A stretch of DNA of 64,000 nt from positions 186,001-250,000 of the forward strand of contig NZ_CP100449.1 of assembly GCF_024227715.1 (NCBI RefSeq), read 5' to 3'. How positions within the stretch are numbered: the stretch's first letter is position 1; every line of letters starts with the position of its first letter. Positions 25,920 to 36,555 of the stretch are shown here, piece by piece. Source of the DNA: Halomarina litorea (GTDB lineage Archaea; Halobacteriota; Halobacteria; Halobacteriales; Haloarculaceae). The notes under the pieces are model-generated. The model ran no database searches and was not told the origin of the DNA. It worked only from the letters and a program-made list of their open reading frames with translations. A program made the translations under genes and the position numbers.

Positions 25920-27002
25920 TTACATCAGGTAGTTCGCGCCCCAGTAGGCGGCGTACGTTCCGAGCAGGAGGACGCCGACGGGTCGTCCGACGCGCCCCCT
26001 GAGGAACGCGCCCGCGACGACGACCAGCGTGAGCAGGAAGAACGGCCAGTGGACGGTGAACACCGCCCCGCCCGTGTCGATGGGGCGGACGAGCGCGAGG
26101 ACGCCCGCGTTGGCGGTGACGAAAAAGAGGGCGCTCCCGACGACGTTCCCCACCCCGAGGTGCGGGCGGCCCTGCCGGACGGGTTCGACGGTCAGCGCCA
26201 GTTCCTCCAGCGAGGCGACGAAGCTCATCACGGTCGCGCCGAAGGCAAGCCCCGAGAGGTCGAACGCCGACAGCAACCCCCGCGCGCCCGAGACGGCGAG
26301 TTCCGATCCGACGGTCATCCCGGCCATCGCGAGGAGGGCGACGCCGAGGCGGTACCACCCCTCGTGGCGCTCCCGGAGGGCGTCCAGTCGCTCGCTCTCG
26401 ACGACGTCGTCGAGGTCGAGGTCGAGGTCGAACCCCCCCTCGTCCTCGTCGTCCCCGTCCCCCTCTCCCTCCTCCTCCTCCCGTCCTCCGTCTCCGGCCG
26501 CGACGCCCTCGCCGAGTTCTTCGCTGGCGAGGTAGCGCGTCGACGACCCGGCTTCGAGGACGTAGACGGCGACCACCAGCGGGAGGTACGCTCCGGTCAG
26601 GACGACGCCGTCGAATCGCGTGAGCGTCCCGTCCATCGCCAGCGCGAAGAACAGCGCCGGCGTCCCGAGAAAGAGCAGGAGGTACGGCCGGGGGACCCGC
26701 GTCTCGAACGGGGTGACCACGCCCGCGACGCCGACGGCCACCCCGAAGATGAACAGCGCCTCGCCGAAGACGGTGCCGAGTGCGACCGCGGGGAGGCCGT
26801 CGAGGACGGCGGCCAACCCGAGCACCGCGTTCTCGAGGTCCGTCCCCGCGAGCAGGACCGTCAGGAAGAACGCCGAGACGCCCAGCGCGACGGCGCTCTC
26901 GGCGATGGCCTCCACGAACGTCTCGACGCTCTCGACGACGAGAACGACGCCGACGAGGAACACGACGGCACCGACGAGGACTCCGGGCGCGCCGAACTGC
27001 AT
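25920..27002 (-). CDS. CaCA-family (Na+/Ca2+ exchanger-like) membrane protein with acidic cytoplasmic loop
   Basis: 360 residues, two halves of about five membrane segments. Alpha-repeat motifs LLAGTDLENAVLG...GTVFGEAL and SLEELALTVEPVRQGRPHLGVGNVVGS parallel those of the neighbouring 24707 protein. The central loop (about 165-210) is a low-complexity run of Glu/Asp/Gly ending FDLDLDLDD, which could bind Ca2+ as a regulatory loop; the DNA there is made of short tandem GTCGAG-type repeats. The start ATG at 27002 is preceded by a usable minus-strand A/T element near 27030. Confidence 0.82.
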   Translation of the reverse strand: MQFGAPGVLVGAVVFLVGVVLVVESVETFVEAIAESAVALGVSAFFLTVLLAGTDLENAVLGLAAVLDGLPAVALGTVFGEALFIFGVAVGVAGVVTPFETRVPRPYLLLFLGTPALFFALAMDGTLTRFDGVVLTGAYLPLVVAVYVLEAGSSTRYLASEELGEGVAAGDGGREEEEGEGDGDDEDEGGFDLDLDLDDVVESERLDALRERHEGWYRLGVALLAMAGMTVGSELAVSGARGLLSAFDLSGLAFGATVMSFVASLEELALTVEPVRQGRPHLGVGNVVGSALFFVTANAGVLALVRPIDTGGAVFTVHWPFFLLTLVVVAGAFLRGRVGRPVGVLLLGTYAAYWGANYLM

Positions 27003-27092
27003 GGTCGGATCAGCGGCGGGGTCACCTTATAGGGATGGGCCGTGACGGCCCGCCGAGTTTATGTCCCTCGACCCGAAGGTGTCGACGACTGC

Positions 27093-27920
27093 ATGCGTGT
27101 CTCTCACAGCCTCGGACGGGTCAGCCGACCCGAGTACACCGGGGAGAACCGGTGTCTCCCCTGTACGGTCGTGAACGTCCTTCTCGCCGCCGCCCTCGGC
27201 GTCGCGCTCTCGGCGCTGACCCCGGTGGTCGGCGTCGGGGCCTTCCTCGCGTCGCTCGTCGTCGTCTACCTCCGGGGGTACCTCGTCCCGGGGACCCCGG
27301 AACTCACGGAGCGCTACCTGCCCGCGTCGGTACTCGCCCTGTTCGGGAAGGAGCGCGTCGAACCGACGGTCCGGGCGGACGCGACCGACCGCGAGGCGGG
27401 CGTCGAACTCCTGACCGACGCCGGCGTGTTCACGCGCGATGGAACGGCTCCCCCCCTCTCCGAGGGCTTCCGCGCGGCGTGGCACGACCGGATGGCGGCG
27501 TGGGACGGGGGCGACCCGGAGGAGAGCGTGGCCCGCCTGTTCGACGCCGAGTCGGTCGACGCCAAGAGCGAGCGGTCGTTCGTCGTCGACGGGAACGCGA
27601 TGGTCCGGTGGCCCTCCCGGGCCGCCCTCCTCGCGGACGTGACCGCGGGGGCCGAACTCCGCGCGCGAATCGAGGGGTGGGAGATGCTCGACCGGTCGAC
27701 CCGACAGGACCTCCTCACGGCCCTCCGACTCTCCCTCGTGACGTGTCCGGCCTGCGACGGCCCCGTCGAGACGGAGACGCTGACCGACGACCCCTGCTGT
27801 CAGCCCGAGTACACCGCCTACGACGCGGCCTGCACGGACTGTGAGACGCCGATCGCCAGCGCCACCGTCCGCGGTGAGGACGACGGGACGCCCCCCGGTC
27901 GCCGAGTGCTCGACGCCTGA
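27093..27920 (+). CDS. Uncharacterised membrane-anchored protein with C-terminal cysteine motifs
   Basis: 275 residues. Two hydrophobic segments at about 25-65 (VVNVLLAAALGVALSAL and VGAFLASLVVVYL), then a soluble domain with an alpha-helical middle. The C-terminus holds CPACDG, DPCCQPEY and CTDCET, arranged like a zinc ribbon. The N-terminus carries RCLPC. Not recognised beyond the haloarchaeal membrane/zinc-ribbon style. Start ATG at 27093; a TTTATG element at 27058-27063 is the likely promoter. It precedes the ferredoxin on the same strand by 63 nt. Confidence 0.7.
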   Translation: MRVSHSLGRVSRPEYTGENRCLPCTVVNVLLAAALGVALSALTPVVGVGAFLASLVVVYLRGYLVPGTPELTERYLPASVLALFGKERVEPTVRADATDREAGVELLTDAGVFTRDGTAPPLSEGFRAAWHDRMAAWDGGDPEESVARLFDAESVDAKSERSFVVDGNAMVRWPSRAALLADVTAGAELRARIEGWEMLDRSTRQDLLTALRLSLVTCPACDGPVETETLTDDPCCQPEYTAYDAACTDCETPIASATVRGEDDGTPPGRRVLDA

Positions 27921-27983
27921 CCAGTAAGTGTCGGATGCTATCTAGTAGCAACCTTCTAACCGCTCGCCCCCGTTCGACGACGC

Positions 27984-28469
27984 ATGTGCCCGCAGCCGCA
28001 GTTGCCGAACGTCAAGGTCGGTCGTGACGCCGAGGCGGACGCCGCGGACGAAGAACCCGAAGCGACCCGGACGGTCGAGTATCTGAACTACCAGGTCCTC
28101 ACGGAGCGAGGGTGGACGCTGGAGGACGACGATCTCTTCGAGAAGGCGGCCGAGGCGGACCTGGACGACGCCGACCACGGCACGTTCGAGGCCGGGGCGA
28201 CCCGCTACATTCTCGACGCCGCTGAGGACCAGGGCCACCAGTGGCCCTTCGAGTGTCGCGCGGCCTCTTGTGCGAACTGCGCGGCCATCCTCGTCGAGGG
28301 CGAGGTGACGATGGACATGGACCTCATCCTCACCGACGAGGAGGTCGAAGAGAAGGGAATCATCCTCACCTGTCAGAGCCTCGCGGTCACCGACCGGGTG
28401 GGGATCGTTTACAACGCCCAGCACCTCGACTATCTCCGCGACCGGGTCATCGGCGTGCGGGAGGTGTGA
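27984..28469 (+). CDS. 2Fe-2S ferredoxin, haloarchaeal type
   Basis: 161 residues with the complete haloarchaeal ferredoxin pattern: acidic insertion domain [25 protein letters not shown], cluster motif CRAASCANC, fourth Cys in LTCQS, and C-terminal HLDYLRDRV. The plant-type [2Fe-2S] centre is used as a cytoplasmic one-electron carrier for oxidoreductases such as 2-oxoacid:ferredoxin and aldehyde:ferredoxin oxidoreductases. Near the second PQQ-dehydrogenase module and in the same window as AOR, either of which could donate electrons. Start ATG at 27984. Confidence 0.93.
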   Translation: MCPQPQLPNVKVGRDAEADAADEEPEATRTVEYLNYQVLTERGWTLEDDDLFEKAAEADLDDADHGTFEAGATRYILDAAEDQGHQWPFECRAASCANCAAILVEGEVTMDMDLILTDEEVEEKGIILTCQSLAVTDRVGIVYNAQHLDYLRDRVIGVREV

Positions 28470-28500
28470 AACGGGGGCAGGGTGGATAGGGACGGAGTGG

Positions 28501-29025
28501 TCAGAACCGCTGGACGGCCGCCTCCAGTCGCTCCTCCGGCGTGGTGTTTACGACCACCTGGTCCTGCTGGTAGCGTTCGACCTCGCTCAAGTCGAGGTCG
28601 ATGTCCTCCTCGCTCAACCCCTCGAGGACGGCCGACAGTAAGAGCGCCTGCGAGTCCATCCGCGCTTCGAGTTCGTTGATGTCGTCGAACGCCTTCTCGG
28701 CGAACCCGGTCAGCGAGTCCGAGAACTCCGAGAGGTTCCCCTCGGCCTGTTTGATCTTGCGCTCGTTGAGGCTGATGCGCGCGAAGTTGTCCACCTCCTC
28801 CAGTTGCCGTTCGAGCGCCTCCACCTCGCGTTCGAGTTCGCCGATGCGCGATTGAATCATCTCCTCGACGAGCTGTTCGAACGTCGACCCGACGTCCTCG
28901 CCCCCCGCGTCCCGCCCGTCGCGTCCCACCCGCTGTTTCGCGACGGGGTCCTCGGCCGTCCCGTCGCGGTCGGTCGCCTCGCGCTCGTCGCTGCGGTCCG
29001 GGGTCTGTCGGTACGCTCGTGACAT
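28501..29025 (-). CDS. Coiled-coil protein of unknown function
   Basis: 174 residues. The first 45 are disordered and charged. A coiled coil (about 52-125) follows with heptads such as IGELEREVEALERQLEEVDNF and a second helix KIKQAEGNL...FAEKAFDDINELEARMD. The C-terminus is acidic (EEDIDLDLSEVE). No enzymatic motif. It lies 134 nt downstream of the second PQQ dehydrogenase on the same strand and could be cotranscribed with it. Not recognised. Confidence 0.65.
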   Translation of the reverse strand: MSRAYRQTPDRSDEREATDRDGTAEDPVAKQRVGRDGRDAGGEDVGSTFEQLVEEMIQSRIGELEREVEALERQLEEVDNFARISLNERKIKQAEGNLSEFSDSLTGFAEKAFDDINELEARMDSQALLLSAVLEGLSEEDIDLDLSEVERYQQDQVVVNTTPEERLEAAVQRF

Positions 29026-29159
29026 GTGCGCACGGTTGGCACGACGCTCCAAATACCTTTGGTCGGGTCGTGGAACCGGGCGACGTGCGGCGGACGGCGC
29101 GGTCGCTGTCGGTGCCGCGTCGCGCGGCAAAAAAGGCGAACTCGGTCGGGGGTCGGGCC

Positions 29160-30872
29160 TCAGGCGGACATCGAGAAGATGGCCAGCCGGGTGTCGCGCT
29201 TGCCGCGACGGAGCCACCCGCTGCCGCCGATCTGGAACGCGATGTACTGCTTGTCCGTCCCGGGGTCGTACCAGCTGACGGGACTGGAGGAGATGGGCGC
29301 GTCGCCCGTGTCGAACTCCCACAGTCGCTCGCCGTTCTCGGCGTCGTAGGCGATGACGTTCCCGTTCTGCGTGCCGGTGAACATCAGGCCCGTCGCCGTG
29401 GACATCGTCCCGCCCCAGAGGTAGGTCTCGCTGTCGATCCAGTCGCGCCAGACCCGCTCGCCCGTCTCGGGGTCGATGGCGCTGATGGAGGCGATGTGGC
29501 CGTTGTACTCGTCGGGCATCGCCTCGGTCTCGTCTTCGAGGATGCCGCCCCAGTACTTCTTGCCCTCTTCGAACTCCTCGAAGCGCCACCACGCCTCCTG
29601 AGCGTTGTTGTGCATCTTGTAGTAGATGAGCCCGGTCTCGTGGTTGTAGGTGGGTGGCTGCCAGTCGTTGCCGCCCATCCCACCGGGCATGAACGTCCCG
29701 CGGCGTCCCTCGTCGATGTGGGGAATCATGCTGAACATGTTCAGCTGCTGGACCCCCGGCTCGGAGCGCTCGATGAGTTGGCCCGTCTCCGCGTCGACGG
29801 TGTACGCCCACCCGGTCTTGCCCGCGTCCACGACGACGTCTTTGGTCTGGTTGCGGTGGGATATCTCGAGGTCCTCGATGAACACGCGCGGGCACGCGGA
29901 GTCGTAGTCCCAAACGTCGTGGGGCGACTCCTGGTGGAACCAGAGTCGTTCGCCCGTCTCGGCGTCGAGACAGAGCGTCCCGCAGGTGTTGCGGTTCGGC
30001 CCCGGGCGCACCGATCCGTCGAAGTCCGGGCCGGGGTTGCCTACTGGTAAGTAGAGGCGGTTGCGCTTCTCGTCGAAGGTGGCCGTCATCCAGTTGGTGC
30101 CGGCGGCCTGGTTGATGGAGTCGCCGACCCACTCCTCCTCGGGGCAGGTGCGGGTGAACCACTTCTCCTCGCCCGTCTCGCAGTCGATGGCGGTGTGGAA
30201 GCCGCGCACCCCGTACTCGCCGCCCGCGCTCCCCGTGTAGAGGGTGCCCTCGTGGACGATGGGCGCCCACGTCGCCGAGTAGCCGCGCTCGTGGTCGGCC
30301 GTCGAGTGGTACCACTCCTCCTCGCCGGTGTAGCGGTTCAGGGCCTGCACCCCCGAGTCGAGGGTCATCATGAACACCTTGTCCTCGTAGACGGCCACGC
30401 CCCGGTTGTTGTCGTCACAGCAGAGCATGACCTCCGAGGGGACGGCGTAGGTGTAACTCCAGAGGACGTCGCCCTCGCGCGGGTCGATGGCCTTCAGGTG
30501 GTTCGGGCCGTTCGACTGGTACATGATGGGCGGGTCGCCCGGCACGATGACCGGCGACCCCTCCATGCTCGACCCGGCCCCGACCTCCAGGTCGTGTTCG
30601 AGTTCGAGTTGGTCGACGTTCTCCTTCGTGATGACGTCGGCCGTGGTGTAGCGGTGCTGATGGTAGTTCCCGCCGTACATCAGCCACGCCTCCTCGTTCT
30701 CCCCGGAGTTGCTCAGCATCTCCTGGGTGACGTCCTTCTGGGGGATGCGGTCGACGTCGTGTTGGTGTGTCACAGACTTGTCCGGCGACCCCAGCACGCG
30801 ATACCCGTTGTCCGTCTCCCGTACGACTGTGTCCTGTGCGGCCTTGACGGCCCTGTCTTCTTCGATTGACAT
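29160..30872 (-). CDS. PQQ-dependent (XoxF-like) alcohol dehydrogenase, copy 2, without signal peptide
   Basis: 570 residues, paralogous to the 18366 protein along its whole length. Active-site features: CC at 151-152 in MLCCDDNNRG, Glu219 in GGEYGVRG, Asn279 in VGNPGPDF, and VWDYD with Asp322 and Asp324, again the Asp-x-Asp pair of lanthanide-type quinoproteins. C-terminal propeller blades have DPETGERVWR and DAENGERLWEF. The N-terminus MSIEEDRAVKAAQDT is hydrophilic, so no export signal is visible. It follows the unrecognised 30876 protein by 3 nt. Substrate unknown; the two copies may differ in specificity or expression. Confidence 0.88.
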   Translation of the reverse strand: MSIEEDRAVKAAQDTVVRETDNGYRVLGSPDKSVTHQHDVDRIPQKDVTQEMLSNSGENEEAWLMYGGNYHQHRYTTADVITKENVDQLELEHDLEVGAGSSMEGSPVIVPGDPPIMYQSNGPNHLKAIDPREGDVLWSYTYAVPSEVMLCCDDNNRGVAVYEDKVFMMTLDSGVQALNRYTGEEEWYHSTADHERGYSATWAPIVHEGTLYTGSAGGEYGVRGFHTAIDCETGEEKWFTRTCPEEEWVGDSINQAAGTNWMTATFDEKRNRLYLPVGNPGPDFDGSVRPGPNRNTCGTLCLDAETGERLWFHQESPHDVWDYDSACPRVFIEDLEISHRNQTKDVVVDAGKTGWAYTVDAETGQLIERSEPGVQQLNMFSMIPHIDEGRRGTFMPGGMGGNDWQPPTYNHETGLIYYKMHNNAQEAWWRFEEFEEGKKYWGGILEDETEAMPDEYNGHIASISAIDPETGERVWRDWIDSETYLWGGTMSTATGLMFTGTQNGNVIAYDAENGERLWEFDTGDAPISSSPVSWYDPGTDKQYIAFQIGGSGWLRRGKRDTRLAIFSMSA

Positions 30873-30875
30873 GTA

Positions 30876-31787
30876 TTATCTGACTTCGCTCGGGGCGCGC
30901 ATCTCGTCCGTGATACGGTAGGCGTCCCGGCAGATCTCCTGCTGATTGATGATGGCGATGGCGGTGCCCGCCGTGAGCGCCGCCGTCGCCTGGCTGTCCG
31001 TCAACTCGTCCGTGCCGCCGTCCGCGATCTCGAGGGCCGCCCTCGTCAGGAGGTAGAGCCCGCCGAGCATCGCCTTCACGTCCCAGACGGCGTCGTCGAG
31101 AATCGTCTCGGTGATGAGCACCTGCTTCTGCCACAGGTGGACGTCGAGGGTCTGTATCCACAGCAGCGCCCCGCCCATCGCCCGCTGTTGGAGCGGCGGG
31201 ACGTCCTCGACGTTGAACTCGACCCCGTCCGGGATCTGGGCAGTGGGAACCCATCGCGCCAGCCGGTCGTCGTTGTTCGTCACGTTCATCATCAACACCG
31301 TCTGTTCGCGCTCGTCGAAGCCGGCGTCGGCCAGTTCGTCCGTGAGCGTCTCGGACTCGACGAGTCCCTGCGCGGTGTGTCTGATGTGGTCGCTCGAGAA
31401 GCGTGGTGAGTGCACGTCGACGCTGTCGAAGAACCCGACGTCGAGGAGGTGTTCGTACACCCGCCAGCCCGGTTCGGCGACAGCCCGATACAGCACCTCG
31501 GGTTCCCGGTCCCCGTCGGGGATGCCCACCTCCCGTATCGAGGGGAGGCGGGCCACCTGCTCGACGATGTTCTCCAGTTCGCGTTCGAGGAGGTCCGCGT
31601 CGAGTTCCCCTTCCAGGTCGCGCCGGGTCGACTCGCCGAGCGAGGCGAACGCCGGGTCGGCCTCCGCCTCGACGGCGTCGCGCATCTCCCCGATACTCAA
31701 CGACTTCCCCCCGGCCTCGATGCCGAGCGTCCTCGTCAGCTGTTCCTCGTCCTCGTGCGTCACCTGCGGTGTACTCACATCGACCAT
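30876..31787 (-). CDS. Unrecognised protein of the PQQ-dehydrogenase module, copy 2
   Basis: 303 residues, homologous to the 17422 protein: shared segments include VGFFDS, TAQGLVE/TARGLLT, GFDEREQTVLMM, RWVPTAQIPDGVEFNVEDVPPL, MGGALLWIQTLD and IINQQE. Soluble, acidic and helical, without cofactor motifs I can name. The ATG at 31787 is preferred to one at 31817 because it leaves a plausible CTATAT promoter element at 31824-31829. It is translated immediately upstream of the PQQ dehydrogenase (3-nt gap), the same order as in copy 1. Confidence 0.8.
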   Translation of the reverse strand: MVDVSTPQVTHEDEEQLTRTLGIEAGGKSLSIGEMRDAVEAEADPAFASLGESTRRDLEGELDADLLERELENIVEQVARLPSIREVGIPDGDREPEVLYRAVAEPGWRVYEHLLDVGFFDSVDVHSPRFSSDHIRHTAQGLVESETLTDELADAGFDEREQTVLMMNVTNNDDRLARWVPTAQIPDGVEFNVEDVPPLQQRAMGGALLWIQTLDVHLWQKQVLITETILDDAVWDVKAMLGGLYLLTRAALEIADGGTDELTDSQATAALTAGTAIAIINQQEICRDAYRITDEMRAPSEVR

Positions 31788-34194
<2,407 letters not shown>

Positions 34195-34203
34195 CCCCGC
34201 GAG

Positions 34204-35118
34204 CTACGCCCCCCGCCCGTCGAGGTAGTCGAGGGCGCCGCGCGCGTCGACGGCGGCTACCCCGCGGGCCAGACGCTCGTCCCAGACGGCGTCCATCTCG
34301 GTCCGTTCGACGAAGTGGTCGACGACAGCCTCGTCGTCGCCGAGTTCCGCGCGGGCCGCATCGACTTCCTCTACCCACTCCCGCAGCGCCCCCCCGTAGT
34401 CCGCGAGCGTCCCCTCGGGGGTGGACTGTGGCCCGAAATGGGAGAACAGGAGCGTCTCGGGGTCGAGGTCCCGAATCGTCCGCAGGTCGGCGAGCGACTG
34501 TTCGAGGTCGAAGCTCCACGGCGGCGTAGTTTTCTCCGTCCGCCCGAGCGAGGGCACCCAGACACCCGCGGCGTCACCCGTGAACACCGCCTCGTTGGCC
34601 GGGTCGTGGTAGATGACCTGATGCGGCGCGTGGCCGGGCACGTGGTGGACCTCCAGCTGGTGGTCGCCGAGGTCGACGCGCTCGCCGTCGGCGACCGCCC
34701 TGACCCGCGACTCCGGGACGGGGACCGGGTCGACGTAGAACGCCCAGAGGTCGCCGACGGCCGCCCGGGTGCCCTCGGCGATGCGCGACGGGTCGACGAG
34801 GTGGGGTGCGCCCGCCTCGTGGACCACCACCTCCGCGTTCGGGCACGCGCGTGCGAGGTGGCCCGCGCCGCCCGCGTGGTCGAGGTGGACGTGCGTCACC
34901 GCGAGGACTTCGACCGACGCCGGGTCGATATCGAGGGAGACGAGGGCGTCGAGGATGCGGTCGTGGTGGGCCCCGGTGCCCGTCTCCACGATTGCGGGTC
35001 GTTCGGCGTCGAGGACGTACACCGACCCGTAGCCCGCCGTGTCGTACATTCCCGTGTCGACGTAGGAGAGGTCGCTACACCCGCCCGCCGTGACGCGTTC
35101 GACGTCGCCGATTGCCAT
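34204..35118 (-). CDS. MBL-fold metallo-hydrolase
   Basis: 304 residues. Metal ligands in THVHLDHAGG (near residue 80), VPGHAPHQ (near 165), FTGDAAG (near 180) and FSHFGPQ (near 240). The first 30 residues (VTAGGCSDLSYVDTGMYDTAG) and the C-terminal helical tail resemble the glyoxalase II-like/haloarchaeal MBL group. Likely a zinc hydrolase acting on a thioester or ester; substrate unknown. The stop is 9 nt past the end of the convergent AAA gene. Confidence 0.85.
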   Translation of the reverse strand: MAIGDVERVTAGGCSDLSYVDTGMYDTAGYGSVYVLDAERPAIVETGTGAHHDRILDALVSLDIDPASVEVLAVTHVHLDHAGGAGHLARACPNAEVVVHEAGAPHLVDPSRIAEGTRAAVGDLWAFYVDPVPVPESRVRAVADGERVDLGDHQLEVHHVPGHAPHQVIYHDPANEAVFTGDAAGVWVPSLGRTEKTTPPWSFDLEQSLADLRTIRDLDPETLLFSHFGPQSTPEGTLADYGGALREWVEEVDAARAELGDDEAVVDHFVERTEMDAVWDERLARGVAAVDARGALDYLDGRGA

Positions 35119-35164
35119 GTCCCACCCTCCCGCGCGGGGGCCTTAACCGTTCGAGGTGTGGTCG

Positions 35165-35896
35165 TCACGCGCGCCCGACGACGAGGACGTACTCCCGGCC
35201 GTCGACGGTCCGTTCCTCGCAGTGGTCGACGGTGAACCCCGCCTCCCGGACGAGGTCACGCCAGTACGTCGCCGGGTCCGCGTCCGCGTCGTGCGGGAGG
35301 GGGAGTTCGAGGACGCCCAGGGTCCCGCCCGGCGAACAGGCGCGGTGGGCCTCCCTGACGGCCCGACGCGCGGCCTCGCGAGGCAGGTCGTGAAGGACGC
35401 GACAGGCCGTCACGACGTCGACGCCGCCATCGACGACCGGGAGTCGCGCGGCGTCACCGCGGAGGAGGGCGGGGTCCACACCGGCGAGTCGCGCGTTCCG
35501 GCGGGCAAGCGCCGGCCCGTTGCCGAGGATGACCCGGTCGTCGAAGACGTCGAGTCCGAGGAGCGTCGTCCCCGCTGACAGCGCCCCCGCCAGTCCGACG
35601 AGCGACCGACCCGTCCCGCAACCGACGTCGAGGACGGCGTCGGCGTCGTCGAGCGGGAGCAGTGCTGCCAGCGCCTCGTACTTCGCCGTCTCGACGTGCC
35701 ACGGTGGCGACCCGGCGAGTCGACGGAGTGCCCGTCCCCCGGACCGCGCCCCCCAGCACGCCGCGCCAAGTCCGGCCAGCCGACGGAGTGATCGGCCCGG
35801 ACGGACGGCGAGGAGACCCCCGAGGACGACGGAGAGGGTACCGAGGGCGATGGCTCGCCCGCGTCGCCGCCAGTGGTAGATGCCGAAGTAGTACAT
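35165..35896 (-). CDS. SAM-dependent class I methyltransferase, membrane-anchored
   Basis: 243 residues. A hydrophobic N-terminal segment (about 18-50, GTLSVVLGGLLAV) may anchor it to the membrane. SAM-binding motif I VLDVGCGTGRSL is near residue 88 and post-motifs LLGLDVF, GDAARLPV and TACRVLHDLP follow, the UbiE/Methyltransf_11 pattern. The methyl acceptor (lipid, quinone or small molecule) is not deducible. It lies 46 nt upstream of the MBL gene on the same strand. Confidence 0.85.
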   Translation of the reverse strand: MYYFGIYHWRRRGRAIALGTLSVVLGGLLAVRPGRSLRRLAGLGAACWGARSGGRALRRLAGSPPWHVETAKYEALAALLPLDDADAVLDVGCGTGRSLVGLAGALSAGTTLLGLDVFDDRVILGNGPALARRNARLAGVDPALLRGDAARLPVVDGGVDVVTACRVLHDLPREAARRAVREAHRACSPGGTLGVLELPLPHDADADPATYWRDLVREAGFTVDHCEERTVDGREYVLVVGRA

Positions 35897-35916
35897 GCGC
35901 CGCGAGGCCGGACGCG

Positions 35917-36216
35917 TTACTCGCCCGAGAGCGGGTCGCCGCGTCGCGTCACCTTCGTCGCGGGGAGGCCCGCGCGGTCGGCGTGTTCCCGTACCGTCTG
36001 TTCGTCCTGCGCCTGGTAGTGGCAGAACGTCCCGACGACGCGGTCCTCGTCGTCCGTCAGCACCTCCGAGTCCACCCAGTGGATGTCCTTGCCCTCCTCG
36101 CGGAGTGCCTCCAGGGTCTCCCCGGAGGCGTCGGCGGCCGCCGAGAGGTCCTCCCGGGTGATCGGTTCGTCCAGTTCGCGCAGGATGAGGAAGTCGTGCG
36201 TGTCTCGGTCTGCCAT
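35917..36216 (-). CDS. DUF4242-like (SCO4226-type) small protein
   Basis: 99 residues. HDFLILRELDEPITREDLSAAA, then IHWVDSEVLTDDEDRVVGTFCHYQA and REHADRAGLPATKV, fit the ferredoxin-like DUF4242 family. A Streptomyces member, SCO4226, binds nickel; the Cys/His pair in FCHYQA could do likewise. Start ATG at 36216. Function unknown. Confidence 0.7.
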   Translation of the reverse strand: MADRDTHDFLILRELDEPITREDLSAAADASGETLEALREEGKDIHWVDSEVLTDDEDRVVGTFCHYQAQDEQTVREHADRAGLPATKVTRRGDPLSGE

Positions 36217-36291
36217 GGTCCGTCTAGGGACTGCGGTGTCGCTGTTGTATATCTTTCCGTGGCTGGCGCGGGTCGCCCCCGACCGGCCCGG

Positions 36292-36555
36292 CTACTCGAC
36301 GGGCCACTCCGGGGAGAGCGGTGCGCGACAGCCGGCACAGTGGGCGTTTGTCACCCGGTTCTCGGTGCGACAGTGGGGACAGACGACGCTCGCGTCGCCG
36401 ACCCATCCCCCGACGGCGGTGGCCGGCGAGGGCATCGACCGCCCGACGGGGCGCGTCCCGTCCCCGCCCGTCCCGAGGACCGTCGCGTACCCCGCCCAGA
36501 GTGTGAAGGCGAGTGTGAGGAGGGCGGCGACGACGAGGACGGACGGCGGAATCAC
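36292..36555 (-). CDS. Small membrane protein with zinc ribbon
   Basis: 87 residues from GTG at 36555, which overlaps the stop of the upstream 36552 gene (GTGA). One membrane helix (SVLVVAALLTLAFTLWAG), a Gly-rich linker, then CPHCRTENRVTNAHCAGC, a CxxC...CxxC zinc ribbon. Last gene of the coupled four-gene NMT1-fold operon; role unknown, perhaps membrane recruitment. Confidence 0.65.
   Translation of the reverse strand: MIPPSVLVVAALLTLAFTLWAGYATVLGTGGDGTRPVGRSMPSPATAVGGWVGDASVVCPHCRTENRVTNAHCAGCRAPLSPEWPVE

Noticed and set aside
26400-26470. Short tandem GTCGAG-type repeats as a CRISPR or minisatellite
   Set aside because: They encode the acidic DLDLDL/EEEE loop of the exchanger in frame; no regular spacers, too short.
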